From Megachile rotundata (taxonomy: Eukaryota; Arthropoda; Insecta; Hymenoptera; Megachilidae), in the NCBI RefSeq assembly GCF_050947335.1, contig NW_027473317.1, positions 2,604,001 through 2,668,000 of the forward strand: DNA of 64,000 nucleotides, written 5' to 3'. The notes beneath the pieces were generated by a model. It did no database searches. It was not told the DNA's origin and saw nothing but the letters and a program-made list of their open reading frames with translations. Positions 39,862-55,125 of the stretch are shown piece by piece; position 1 is the first letter of the stretch, and each line of letters starts with the position of its first letter. The position numbers and the translations under genes were made by a program.

Positions 39862-42800
39862 TGATAGTGATTTTATGATTGTGATTGTATGATTGCGATT
39901 GTATGATTGCAATTTTATGAGTGTGATTATATGATTATGATTGTGTGATTGTGATTGTATGATGGTGATTGTATGATTGTGATTGTATGATGGTGATTGT
40001 ATGATTGTGATTGTATGTTTGTGATTATATGATTGTGATTGTATGATTGTGATTGTATGATTGTGATTGTATGATTGTGATTGTATGACTGTGATTGTAT
40101 GATTGTGATAGTAAGATTGTGATTGTATGATTGTGATTGTATGATTGTGATTGTATGATTGCGTTTGTATGATTGCGATTGTATGATTGTCATTGTATGA
40201 TTGTGATTGTATGATTTTAATTGGATGATTGTGATTGTATGATTGCGATTGTAATATTGCGATTGTATGATTGGGATTGTATGATTGTGATTGTATGATC
40301 GTGATTGTATGATCGTGATTGTATGATCGTGATTGTATGATTGTGATTGTATGATTGTGATTGTACGATAGTGATTGTGACATTGCGATTGTATGATTGC
40401 GATTGTATGATTGTGATTGTATGACTGTGATTGTATGATTGTGATTGTATGATTGTGATTGTATGATTGTGATTGTATGACTGTGATTGTATGATTGTGA
40501 TTGTATGATAGTGATTGTGATATTGCGATTGTATGATTGCGATTGTATGATTGTGATTGCATGACTGTGATTGCATGATTGCGACTGTATGATTGTGATT
40601 ATATGATTGTGATTGTACGATTGTGATTGTATGATTGTGATTGTATGATTATGATTGTATGATTGTGATTGTATGATTGTCATTGTATGATTGTGATTCT
40701 ATGATTTTAATTGTATGATTGTGATTGTATGATTGCGATTGTAATATTGCGATTGTATGATTGTGATTGTATGATCGTGATTGTATGATCGTAATTGTAT
40801 GATCGTGATTGTATGATCGTGATTGTATGATTGTGATTGTATGATTGTGATTGTACGATAGTGATTGTGACAATGCGATTGTATGATTGCGATTGTATGA
40901 TTGTGATTGTATGACTGTGATTGTATGATTGTGATTGTATGATTGTGATTGTATGATTGCGATTGTATGACTGTGATTGTATGATTGTCATTGTATGATA
41001 GTGATTGTGATATTGCGATTGTATGATTGCGATTGTATGATTGTGATTGCATGACAGTGATTTTATGATTGTGTTTGTATGATTGTGATTGTATGATTGT
41101 GATTGTATGATTGTCATTGTATGATTGTGATTGTATGACTTTTATTGTATGATTGTGATTGTATGATTGTGATTGTATGATTGTGATTGTATGATTGTGA
41201 TTGTATGATTGTGATTGTATGATTGTGATTGTATGATTGTGATTGTATGATTGTGATTGCATGACTGTGATTGCATGATTGCAACTGTATGATTGTGACT
41301 GTATGATTTTGATTGTATGATTGTGATTGTATGATTGTGATTGTATGATTGTGATTATATGATTGTGATTGTACGATTGAGATTGTATGACTGTGATTGT
41401 ATAATAGTGATTGTGATATTGCGATTGTATGATTGTGATTGTATGATTGTGATTGTATAATTGTCATTGTATGATTGTGATTGTATGACTTTTATTGTAT
41501 GATTGTGATTGTATGATTGTGATTGTATGATTGTGATTGTATGATCGTGATTGTATGATCGTGATTGTATGATCGTGATTGTATGATCGTGATTATATGA
41601 TTCTGATTGTATGATTGTGATTATATGATTGTGATTGTATGATTGCGTTTGTATGATTGTGATTTTATGATAGTGATTGTATGATTGTGATTGTATGATA
41701 GTGATTGTGACATTGCGATTGTATGATTGCGATTGTAATATTGCGATTGTATGATTGTGATGTATGATTGTGATTGTATGATCGTGATTATATGATCGTG
41801 ATTGTATGATTGTGATTGTATGATTGTGATTGTATGATTGTGATTGTATGATTGTGATTGTATGACTGTGATTGTATAATAGTGATTGTGACATTGCGAT
41901 TGTATGATTGCGATTGTATGATTGTGATTGTATGAGTGTGATTGTATGATTGTGATAGTAAGATTGTGATTGTATGATTGTGATTGTATGATTGTGATTG
42001 TATGATTGTGATTGTATGATTGTGATTGTATGATAGTGATTGTGACATTGCGATTGTATGATTGCGATTGTATGATTGTGATTGTATGATTGTGATTGTA
42101 TGATTGTGATTGTATGATTTTAATTGTATGATTGTGATTGTATGACTGTGATTGCATGATTGCGACTGTATGATTTTGATTGTATGATTTTGATTGCATG
42201 ATTGTGATTGCATGACTGTGATTATATGATTGTGATTGTACGATTGTGATTGTATGATTATGATTGTATGATTGTGATTGTATGATTGTCATTGTATGAT
42301 TGTGATTGTATGATTTTAATTGTATGATTGTGATTGTATGATTGCGATTGTAATATTGCGATTGTATGATTGTGATTGTATGATCGTGATTGTATGATCG
42401 TAATTGTATGATCGTGATTGTATGATCGTGATTGTATGATTGTGATTGTATGATTGTGATTGTACGATAGTGATTGTGACATTGCGATTGTATGATTGCG
42501 ATTGTATGATTGTGATTGTATGACTGTGATTGTATGATTGTGATTGTATGATCGTGATTGTATGATCGTGATTGTATGATCGTGATTGTATGATTGTGAT
42601 TGTATGATTGTGATTGTACGATAGTGATTGTGACATTGCGATTGTATGATTGCGATTGTATGATTGTGATTGTATGACTGTGATTGTATGATTGTGATTG
42701 TATGATTGTGATTGTATGATTGCGATTGTATGACTGTGATTGAATGATTGTCATTGTATGATAGTGATTGTGATATTGCGATTGTATGATTGCGATTGTA

Positions 42801-42953
42801 TGATTGTGATTGCATGACTGTGATTGTATGATTGTGTTTGTATGATCGTGATTATATGATCGTGATTGTATGATTGTGATTGTATGATTGTGATTATATG
42901 ATTGTGATTGTATGATTGTGATTGTATGACTGTGATTGTATAATAGTGATTGT

Positions 42954-43134
42954 GACATTGCGATTGTATGATTGCGATTGTAATATTGCGATTGTATGAT
43001 TGTGATGTATGATTGTGATTGTATGATCGTGATTATATGATCGTGATTGTATGATTGTGATTGTATGATTGTGATTATATGATTGTGATTGTATGATTGT
43101 GATTGTATGACTGTGATCGTATAATAGTGATTGT
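42954..43134. repeat. 181-bp block present in unit 2, absent in unit 1
   Basis: Landmarks at 42,954 and 43,135 with a 13-bp unit at 43,004. At the matching place in unit 1 there is only one landmark (10,912) and no 13-bp unit, and the offset changes from 32,042 to 32,223 across this point. Confidence 0.88.
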
Positions 43135-43639
43135 GACATTGCGATTGTATGATTCCGATTGTATGATTGTGATTGTATGAGTGTGATTGTATGATTGTGA
43201 TAGTAAGATTGCGATTGTATGATTGTGATTGTATGATTGTGATTGTATGATTGTGATTGTATGATAGTGATTGTGACATTGCGATTGTATGATTGCGATT
43301 GTATGATTGTGATTGTATGATTGTGATTGTATGATTGTGATTGTATGATTTTAATTGTATGATTGTGATTGTATGATTGTGATTGCATGATTGCGACTGT
43401 ATGATTGTGATTGTATGATTTTGATTGCATGATTGTGATTGCATGACTGTGATTATATGATTGTGATTGTATGATTGTGATTGTATGATTGTGATTGTAT
43501 GATGGTGATTGTATGATTATGATTGTATGATTGTGATTGTATGATTGTGATTGTATGATTGTGATTGTATCATTTTGATTGGATGATTGTGATTGTATGA
43601 TTGCGATTGTAATATTGCGATTGTATGATTGTGATTGTA

Positions 43640-43737
43640 TGATCGTGATTGTATGATCGTGATTGTATGATCGTGATTGTATGATCGTGATTGTATGATC
43701 GTGATTGTATGATCGTGATTGTATGATCGTGATTGTA
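43640..43737. repeat. Run of seven TGATCG units
   Basis: Unit 2 counterpart of 11,417-11,514 at offset 32,223; both have seven units and both are followed by a GTACGATAGTGG variant. Confidence 0.9.
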
Positions 43738-44409
43738 TGATTGTGATTGTACGATAGTGGTTGTGACATTGCGATTGTATGATTGCGATTGTATGATTGT
43801 GATTGTATGACTGTGATTGTATGATTGTGATTGTATGGTTGTGATTGTATGATTGTGATTGTATGACTGTGATTGTATGACTGTGATTGTATGATAGTGA
43901 TTGTGATATTGCGATTGTATGATTGCGATTGTATGATTGTGATTGCATGACTGTGATTATATGACTGTGTTTGTATGATTGTGATTGTATGATTGTGATT
44001 GTATGATTGTCATTGTATGAATGTGATTGTATGACTTTTATTGTATGATTGTGATTGCATGATTGTGATTGTATGATTGTGATTGTATGATTGTGATTGT
44101 ATGATTGTGATTGTATGATTGTGATTGTATTATTGTGATTGTATGACTGTGATTGTATAATTTTGATTGTATGATTGTGATTGCATGATTGAGATTGTAT
44201 GATTGTGATTGTATGATTGTGATTGTATGATTGTGATTGTATGCTTGTGATTGTATGATTGTGATTGTATAATTGTGATTATATGATTGTGATTGTATGA
44301 TTGTGATTGTATGATTGCGTTTGTATGATTGTGATTGTATGATTGTGATTGTGACATTGCGATTGTATGATTGCGATTTTATGATTGTGTTTGTATGATT
44401 GCGATTGTA

Positions 44410-44521
44410 TGATTGTGATCGTATGATTGTGGTTATATAATTATGGTTCCATGATTGTGATTGTATGATTGTTCCTGCATGATTATGATCGTATGATTGT
44501 AATTGCAAGATTCAGATTGTA
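44410..44521. repeat. 112-bp GGTTCC landmark 11
   Basis: Counterpart of landmark 3 with the GCAAGATTC mark. Next landmark 6,548 bp downstream, 112 bp more than in unit 1. Confidence 0.92.
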
Positions 44522-47500
44522 TGATAGTGATTTTATGATTGTGATTGTATGGTTGCGATTGTATGATTGCAATTTTATGAGTGTGATTATATGATTATGA
44601 TTGTATGATTGTGATTGTATGATGGTGATTGTATGATTGTGATTGTATGATGGTGATTGTATGATTGCGATTGTATGTTTGTGATTATATGATTGTGATT
44701 GTATGATTGTGATTGTATGATTGTGATTGTATGGTTGTGATTGTATGATTGTGATTGTATGATTGCGATTGTATGATTGTGATTGTATGATTGTGATTGT
44801 ATGACTGTGATTGTATGATTGTGATAGTAAGATTGTGATTGTATGATTGTGATTGTATGATTGAGATTGTATGATTTTAATTGTATAATTGGGATTGTAT
44901 GATTGGGATTGTATGATTGTGATAGAATGATTGCGATTGTATGATTGCGATTGTATGATTGCGATTGTATGATTGTGATTGTATGATTGCGTTTGTATGA
45001 TTGCGATTGTATGATTGTCATTGTATGATTGTGATTGTATGATTTTAATTGGATGATTGTGATTGTATGATTGCGATTGTAATATTGCGATTGTATGATT
45101 GGGATTGTATGATTGTGATTGTATGATCGTGATTGCATGATCGTGATTGTATGATCGTGATTGTATGATTGTGATTGTATGATTGTGATTGTACGATAGT
45201 GATTGTGACATTGCGATTGTATGATTGCGATTGTATGATTGTGATTGTATGACTGTGATTGTATGATTATGATTGTATGATTGTGATTGTATGATTGTGA
45301 TTGTATGACTGTGATTGTATGATTGTGATTGTATGATAGTGATTGTGATATTGCGATTGTATGATTGCGATTGTATGATTGTGATTGCATGACTGTGATT
45401 GCATGATTGCGACTGTATGATTGTGGTTGTATGATTTTGATTGTATGATTGTGATTGTATGATTGTGATTGTATGATTGTGATTATATGATTGTGATTGT
45501 ACGATTGTGATTGTATGACTGTGATTGTATAATAGTGATTGTGACATTGCGTTTGTATGATTGCGATTGTATGATTGTGATTGTATGACTGTGATTGTGT
45601 GATTGTGATAGTAAGATTGTGATTGTATGATTGTGATTGTATGATTGCGATTGTATGATAGTGATTGTGACACAGCGATTGTATTATTGCGATTGTATGA
45701 TTGTGATTGTATGATTGTGATTGTATGATTTTAATTGTATGATTGTGATTGTATGATTGTGATTGTATGATTGCGACTGTAAGATTGTGATTGTATGATT
45801 TTGATTGTATGATTGTGATTGCATGATTGTGATTATATGATTGTGATTGTATGATTGTGATTGCATGATTGTGATTGTATGATCGTCATTGTATGATTGT
45901 GATTGTATGATTGTGATTGTATGATTTTAATTGTATGATTGTGATTGTATGATTGTGATTGTATGATTTTGATTGTATCATTGTGATTGCATGATTGAGA
46001 TTGTATGATTGTGATTGTATGATAGCGATTGTATGATTGTGATTGTATGATTGTGATTGCATGATTGTGATTGTATGATCGTCATTGTATGATTGTGATT
46101 GTATGATTTTGATTGTATGATTGTGATTGTATGATTGTGATTGTATGATTGAGATTGTATGATTGTGATTGTATGACTGTGATTGTATGATTGTGATTGT
46201 ATGCTTGTGATTGTATGATTGTGATTGTATGATTGTGATTGGACGACTGTGATTGTATGATTGTGATAGTAAGATTGTGATTGTATGATTGTGATTGTAT
46301 GATTGTGATTGTATGATTGCGATTGTATGATTGTGATTGTATGATTGTGATTGGACGACTGTGATTGTATGATTGTGATAGTAAGATTGTGATTGTATGA
46401 TTGTGATTGTATGATTGTGATTGTATGATTTTAATTGTATAATTGGGATTGTATGATTGGGATTGTATGATTGTGATAGAATGATTGCGATTGTATGATT
46501 GCGATTGTATGATTGCGATTGTATGATTGTGATTGTATGATTGCGTTTGTATGATTGCGATTGTATGATTGTCATTGTATGATTGTGATTGTATGATTTT
46601 AATTGGATGATTGTGATTGTATGATTGCGATTGTAATATTGCGATTGTATGATTGGGATTGTATGATTGTGATTGTATGATCGTGATTGTATGATCGTGA
46701 TTGTATGATCGTGATTGTATGATTGTGATTGTATGATTGTGATTGTACGATAGTGATTGTGACATTGCGATTGTATGATTGCGATTGTATGATTGTGATT
46801 GTATGACTGTGATTGTATGATTATGATTGTATGATTGTGATTGTATGATTGTGATTGTATGACTGTGATTGTATGATTGTGATTGTATGATAGTGATTGT
46901 GATATTGCGATTGTATGATTGCGATTGTATGATTGTGATTGCATGACTGTGATTGCATGATTGCGACTGTATGATTGTGGTTGTATGATTTTGATTGTAT
47001 GATTGTGATTGTATGATTGTGATTGTATGATTGTGATTATATGATTGTGATTGTACGATTGTGATTGTATGACTGTGATTGTATAATAGTGATTGTGACA
47101 TTGCGTTTGTATGATTGCGATTGTATGATTGTGATTGTATGACTGTGATTGTGTGATTGTGATAGTAAGATTGTGATTGTATGATTGTGATTGTATGATT
47201 GCGATTGTATTATTGCGATTGTATGATTGTGATTGTATGATTGTGATTGTATGATTTTAATTGTATGATTGTGATTGTATGATTGTGATTGTATGATTGC
47301 GACTGTAAGATTGTGATTGTATGATTTTGATTGTATGATTGTGATTGCATGATCGTGATTATATGATTGTGATTGTATGATTGTGATTGCATGATTGTGA
47401 TTGTATGGTCGTCATTGTATGATTGTGATTGTATGATTGTGATTGTATGATTTTAATTGTATGATTGTGATTGTATGATTGTGATTGTATGATTGTGATT

Positions 47501-48132
47501 GTATGATTGTGATTGTATGATTGTGATTGTATGATTTTGATTGTATCATTGTGATTGCATGATTGAGATTGTATGATTGTGATTGTATGATAGCGATTGT
47601 ATGATTGTGATTGTATGATTGTGATTGCATGATTGTGATTGTATGATCGTCATTGTATGATTGTGATTGTATGATTTTGATTGTATGATTGTGATTGTAT
47701 GATTGTGATTGTATGATTGAGATTGCATGATTGTGATTGTATGACTGTGATTGTATGATTGTGATTGTATGCTTGTGATTGTATGATTGTGATTGTATAA
47801 TTGTGGCTATATGATTGTGATTGTATGATTGCGTTTGTATGATTGTGGTCGTATGATTGTGATTGTATGATTGTGATTGTATGATTGCGATTGTATAATT
47901 GTCATTGTATGATTGTGATTGTATGACTTTTATTGTATGATTGTGATTGTATGATTGTGATTGTATGATTGTGATTGTATGATCGTGATTGTATGATCGT
48001 GATTGTATGATCGTGATTATATGATTCTGATTGTATGATTGTGATTATATGATTGTGATTGTATGATTGCGTTTGTATGATTGTGATTTTATGATAGTGA
48101 TTGTATGATTGTGATTGTATGATAGTGATTGT

Positions 48133-48494
48133 GACATTGCGATTGTATGATTGCGATTGTAATATTGCGATTGTATGATTGTGATGTATGATTGTGATTG
48201 TATGATCGTGATTATATGATCGTGATTGTATGATTGTAATTGTATGATTGTGATTATATGATTGTGATTGTATGATTGTGATTGTATGACTGTGATTGTA
48301 TAATAGTGATTGTGACATTGCGATTGTATGATTGCGATTGTAATATTGCGATTGTATGATTGTGATGTATGATTGTGATTGTATGATCGTGATTATATGA
48401 TCGTGATTGTATGATTGTGATTGTATGATTGTGATTATATGATTGTGATTGTATGATTGTGATTGTATGACTGTGATCGTATAATAGTGATTGT
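48133..48494. repeat. 181-bp block, two periods
   Basis: Unit 2 counterpart of 15,910-16,271; 13-bp units at 48,183 and 48,364. Confidence 0.85.
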
Positions 48495-49334
48495 GACATT
48501 GCGATTGTATGATTCCGATTGTATGATTGTGATTGTATGAGTGTGATTGTATGATTGTGATAGTAAGATTGCGATTGTATGATTGTGATTGTATGATTGT
48601 GATTGTATGATTGTGATTGTATGATAGTGATTGTGACATTGCGATTGTATGATTGCGATTGTATGATTGTGATTGTATGATTGTGATTGTATGATTGTGA
48701 TTGTATGATTGTGATTGTATGATTGTGATTGTATGATTTTGATTGTATCATTGTGATTGCATGATTGAGATTGTATGATTGTGATTGTATGATAGCGATT
48801 GTATGATTGTGATTGTATGATTGTGATTGCATGATTGTGATTGTATGATCGTCATTGTATGATTGTGATTGTATGATTTTGATTGTATGATTGTGATTGT
48901 ATGATTGTGATTGTATGATTGTGATTGTATCATTTTGATTGGATGATTGTGATTGTATGATTGCGATTGTATGCTTGTGATTGTATGATTGTGATTGTAT
49001 AATTGTGGCTATATGATTGTGATTGTATGATTGCGTTTGTATGATTGTGGTCGTATGATTGTGATTGTATGATTGTGATTGTATGATTGTGATTGTATAA
49101 TTGTCATTGTATGATTGTGATTGTATGACTTTTATTGTATGATTGTGATTGTATGATTGTGATTGTATGATTGTGATTGTATGATCGTGATTGTATGATC
49201 GTGATTGTATGATCGTGATTATATGATTCTGATTGTATGATTGTGATTATATGATTGTGATTGTATGATTGCGTTTGTATGATTGTGATTTTATGATAGT
49301 GATTGTATGATTGTGATTGTATGATAGTGATTGT

Positions 49335-49696
49335 GACATTGCGATTGTATGATTGCGATTGTAATATTGCGATTGTATGATTGTGATGTATGATTGTGAT
49401 TGTATGATCGTGATTATATGATCGTGATTGTATGATTGTAATTGTATGATTGTGATTATATGATTGTGATTGTATGATTGTGATTGTATGACTGTGATTG
49501 TATAATAGTGATTGTGACATTGCGATTGTATGATTGCGATTGTAATATTGCGATTGTATGATTGTGATGTATGATTGTGATTGTATGATCGTGATTATAT
49601 GATCGTGATTGTATGATTGTGATTGTATGATTGTGATTATATGATTGTGATTGTATGATTGTGATTGTATGACTGTGATCGTATAATAGTGATTGT
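49335..49696. repeat. 181-bp block, two periods
   Basis: Unit 2 counterpart of 17,098-17,459; 13-bp units at 49,385 and 49,566. Confidence 0.85.
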
Positions 49697-50187
49697 GACA
49701 TTGCGATTGTATGATTCCGATTGTATGATTGTGATTGTATGAGTGTGATTGTATGATTGTGATAGTAAGATTGCGATTGTATGATTGTGATTGTATGATT
49801 GTGATTGTATGATTGTGATTGTATGATAGTGATTGTGACATTGCGATTGTATGATTGCGATTGTATGATTGTGATTGTATGATTGTGATTGTATGATTTT
49901 AATTGTATGATTGTGATTGTATGATTGTGATTGCATGATTGCGACTGTATGATTGTGATTGTATGATTTTGATTGCATGATTGTGACTGCATGACTGTGA
50001 TTATATGATTGTGATTGTATGATTGTGATTGTATGATTGTGATTGTATGATGGTGATTGTATGATTATGATTGTATGATTGTGATTGTATGATTGTGATT
50101 GTATGATTGTGATTGTATCATTTTGATTGGATGATTGTGATTGTATGATTGCGATTGTAATATTGCGATCGTATGATTGTGATTGTA

Positions 50188-50299
50188 TGATCGTGATTGT
50201 ATGATCGTGACTGTATGATCGTGATTGTATGATCGTGATTGTATGATCGTGATTGTATGATCGTGATTGTATGATCGTGATTGTATGATCGTGATTGTA
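50188..50299. repeat. Run of eight TGATCG units, second one modified
   Basis: Unit 2 counterpart of 17,951-18,062 at offset 32,237. A private GCGATCGTA change lies just upstream at 50,170. Confidence 0.9.
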
Positions 50300-50957
50300 T
50301 GATTGTGATTGTACGATAGTGATTGTGACATTGCGATTGTATGATTGCGATTGTATGATTGTGATTGTATGACTGTGATTGTATGATTGTGATTGTATGG
50401 TTGTGATTGTATGATTGTGATTGTATGACTGTGATTGTATGACTGTGATTGTATGATAGTGATTGTGATATTGCGATTGTATGATTGCGATTGTATGATT
50501 GTGATTGCATGACTGTGATTATATGACTGTGTTTGTATGATTGTGATTGTATGATTGTGATTGTATGATTGTCATTGTATGAATGTGATTGTATGACTTT
50601 TATTGTATGATTGTGATTGCATGATTGTGATTGTATGATTGTGATTGTATGATTGTGATTGTATGATTGTGATTGTATGATTGTGATTGTATGATTGTGA
50701 TTGTATGATTGTGATTGTATGATTTTGATTGTATGATTGTGATTGCATGATTGAGATTGTATGATTGTGATTGTATGATTGTGATTGTATGATTGTGATT
50801 GTATGCTTGTGATTGTATGATTGTGATTGTATAATTGTGATTATATGAATGTGATTGTATGATTGTGATTGTATGATTGCGTTTGTATGATTGTGATTGT
50901 GACATTGCGATTGTATGATTGCGATTTTATGATTGTGTTTGTATGATTGCGATTGTA

Positions 50958-51069
50958 TGATTGTGATCGTATGATTGTGGTTATATAATTATGGTTCCAT
51001 GATTGTGATTGTATGATTGTTCCTGCATGATTATGATCGTATGATTGTAATTGCATGATTCAGATTGTA
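50958..51069. repeat. 112-bp GGTTCC landmark 12
   Basis: Counterpart of landmark 4 at offset 32,335. Confidence 0.92.
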
Positions 51070-51235
51070 TGATAGTGATTTTATGATTGTGATTGTATGA
51101 TTGCGATTGTATGATTGCAATTTTATGAGTGTGATTATATGATTATGATTGTATGATTGTGATTGTATGATGGTGATTGTATGATTGTGATTGTATGATG
51201 GTGATTGTATGATTGTGATTGTATGTTTGTGATTA

Positions 51236-54200
51236 TATGATTGTGATTGTATGATTGTGATTGTATGATTGTGATTGTATGGTTGTGATTGTATGATTGT
51301 GATTGTATGATTGCGATTGTATGATTGTGATTGTATGATTGTGATTGTATGACTGTGATTGTATGATTGTGATAGTAAGATTGTGATTGTATGATTGTGA
51401 TTGTATGATTGTGATTGTATGATTTTAATTGTATAATTGGGATTGTATGATTGGGATTGTATGATTGTGATAGAATGATTGCGATTGTATGATTGCGATT
51501 GTATGATTGCGATTGAATGATTGCGATTGTATGATTGCGTTTGTATGATTGCGATTGTATGATTGTCATTGTATGATTGTGATTGTATGATTTTAATTGG
51601 ATGATTGTGATTGTATGATTGCGATTGTAATATTGCGATTGTATGATTGGGATTGTATAATTGTGATTGTATGATCGTGATTGTATGATCGTGATTGTAT
51701 GATCGTGATTGTATGATTGTGATTGTATGATTGTGATTGTACGATAGTGATTGTGACATTGCGATTGTATGATTGCGATTGTATGATTGTGATTGTATGA
51801 CTGTGATTGTATGATTGTGATTGTATGATTGTGATTGTATGACTGTGATTGTATGATTGTGATTGTATGATAGTGATTGTGATATTGCGATTGTATGATT
51901 GCGATTGTATGATTGTGATTGCATGACTGTGATTGCATGATTGCGACTGTATGATTGTGATTGTATGATTTTGATTGTATGATTGTGATTATATGATTGT
52001 GATTGTATGATTGTGATTATATGATTGTGATTGTACGATTGTGATTGTATGACTGTGATTGTATAATAGTGATTGTGACATTGCGATTGTATGATTGCGA
52101 TTGTATGATTGTGATTGTATGACTGTGATTGTGTGATTGTGATAGTAAGATTGTGATTGTATGATTGTGATTGTATGATTGCGATTGTATGATAGTGATT
52201 GTGACACAGCGATTGTATTATTGCGATTGTATGATTGTGATTGTATGATTGTGATTGTATGATTTTAATTGTATGATTTTGATTGTATGATTGTGATTGT
52301 ATGATCGTGATTGTATGATCGTGATTGTATGATCGTGATTATATGATTCTGATTGTATGATTGTGATTATATGACTGTGATTGTATGATTGCGTTTGTAT
52401 GATTGTGATTTTATGATAGTGATTGTATGATTGTGATTGTATGATAGTGATTGTGACATTGCGATTGTATGATTGCGATTGTAATATTGCGATTGTATAA
52501 TTGTGATGTATGATTGTGGTTGTATGATCGTGATTATATGATCGTGATTGTATGATTGTGATTGTATGATTGTGATTAAATGATTGTGATTGTATGATTG
52601 TGATTGTATGACTGTGATTGTATAATAGTGATTGTGACATTGCGATTGTATGATTGCGATTGTATGACTGTGATTGTATGAGTGTGATTGTATGATTGTG
52701 ATAGTAAGATTGTGATTGTATGATTGTGATTGTATGATTGTGATTGTATGATAGTGTTTGTGACATTGCGATTGTATGATTGCGATTGTATGATTGTGAT
52801 TGTATGATTGTGATTGTATGATTGTGATTGTATGATTGTGATTGTATGATTTTAATTGTATGATTGTGATTGTATGACTGTGATTGCATGATTGCGACTG
52901 TATGATTTTGATTGTATGATTTTGATTGCATGATTGTGATTGCATGACTGTGATTATATGATTGTGATTGTACGATTGTGATTGTATGATTATGATTGTA
53001 TGATTGTGATTGTATGATTGTCATTGTATGATTGTGATTGTATGATTTTAATTGTATGATTGTGATTGTATGATTGCGATTGTAATATTGCGATTGTATG
53101 ATTGTGATTGTATGATCGTGATTGTATGATCGTAATTGTATGATCGTGATTGTATGATCGTGATTGTATGATTGTGATTGTATGATTGTGATTGTATGAT
53201 TGTGATTGTATGGTTGTGATTGTATGATTGTGATTGTATGATTGCGATTGTATGATTGTGATTGTATGATTGTGATTGTATGACTGTGATTGTATGATTG
53301 TGATAGTAAGATTGTGATTGTATGATTGTGATTGTATGATTGTGATTGTATGATTTTAATTGTATAATTGGGATTGTATGATTGGGATTGTATGATTGTG
53401 ATAGAATGATTGCGATTGTATGATTGCGATTGTATGATTGCGATTGTATGATTGCGATTGTATGATTGCGTTTGTATGATTGCGATTGTATGATTGTCAT
53501 TGTATGATTGTGATTGTATGATTTTAATTGGATGATTGTGATTGTATGATTGCGATTGTAATATTGCGATTGTATGATTGGGATTGTATAATTGTGATTG
53601 TATGATCGTGATTGTATGATCGTGATTGTATGATCGTGATTGTATGATTGTGATTGTATGATTGTGATTGTACGATAGTGATTGTGACATTGCGATTGTA
53701 TGATTGCGATTGTATGATTGTGATTGTATGACTGTGATTGTATGATTGTGATTGTATGATTGTGATTGTATGACTGTGATTGTATGATTGTGATTGTATG
53801 ATAGTGATTGTGATATTGCGATTGTATGATTGCGATTGTATGATTGTGATTGCATGACTGTGATTGCATGATTGCGACTGTATGATTGTGATTGTATGAT
53901 TTTGATTGTATGATTGTGATTATATGATTGTGATTGTATGATTGTGATTATATGATTGTGATTGTACGATTGTGATTGTATGACTGTGATTGTATAATAG
54001 TGATTGTGACATTGCGATTGTATGATTGCGATTGTATGATTGTGATTGTATGACTGTGATTGTGTGATTGTGATAGTAAGATTGTGATTGTATGATTGTG
54101 ATTGTATGATTGCGATTGTATGATAGTGATTGTGACACAGCGATTGTATTATTGCGATTGTATGATTGTGATTGTATGATTGTGATTGTATGATTTCAAT

Positions 54201-55125
54201 TGTATGATTTTGATTGTATGATTGTGATTGTATGATCGTGATTGTATGATCGTGATTGTATGATCGTGATTATATGATTCTGATTGTATGATTGTGATTA
54301 TATGACTGTGATTGTATGATTGCGTTTGTATGATTGTGATTTTATGATAGTGATTGTATGATTGTGATTGTATGATAGTGATTGTGACATTGCGATTGTA
54401 TGATTGCGATTGTAATATTGCGATTGTATAATTGTGATGTATGATTGTGGTTGTATGATCGTGATTATATGATCGTGATTGTATGATTGTGATTGTATGA
54501 TTGTGATTAAATGATTGTGATTGTATGATTGTGATTGTATGACTGTGATTGTATAATAGTGATTGTGACATTGCGATTGTATGATTGCGATTGTATGACT
54601 GTGATTGTATGAGTGTGATTGTATGATTGTGATAGTAAGATTGTGATTGTATGATTGTGATTGTATGATTGTGATTGTATGATAGTGTTTGTGACATTGC
54701 GATTGTATGATTGCGATTGTATGATTGTGATTGTATGATTGTGATTGTATGATTGTGATTGTATGATTGTGATTGTATGATTTTAATTGTATGATTGTGA
54801 TTGTATGACTGTGATTGCATGATTGCGACTGTATGATTTTGATTGTATGATTTTGATTGCATGATTGTGATTGCATGACTGTGATTATATGATTGTGATT
54901 GTACGATTGTGATTGTATGATTATGATTGTATGATTGTGATTGTATGATTGTCATTGTATGATTGTGATTGTATGATTTTAATTGTATGATTGTGATTGT
55001 ATGATTGCGATTGTAATATTGCGATTGTATGATTGTGATTGTATGATCGTGATTGTATGATCGTAATTGTATGATCGTGATTGTATGATCGTGATTGTAT
55101 GATTGTGATTGTATGATTGTGATTG
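51236..55125. repeat. Two tandem 1,931-bp repeats, unit 2 copy
   Basis: Counterpart of 18,901-22,790 at a constant offset of 32,335 bp. Anchors lie at 51,989 and 53,920 and 13-bp units at 52,505 and 54,436, again 1,931 bp apart. The TTTTAATTG/TTTCAATTG difference between the first and second copies is preserved, so it predates the 32-kb duplication. Confidence 0.85.

Larger units (their letters stand above)
47902..49841. repeat. 1.2-kb tandem repeat pair, unit 2 copy
   Basis: Counterpart of 15,679-17,604 with a period of 1,202 bp, one 14-bp unit more than unit 1. GACATTGCG landmarks sit at 48,133, 48,314, 48,495, 49,335, 49,516 and 49,697. The length 1,202 equals 86 units minus two bases, as expected for two 13-bp units per period. 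Confidence 0.8.
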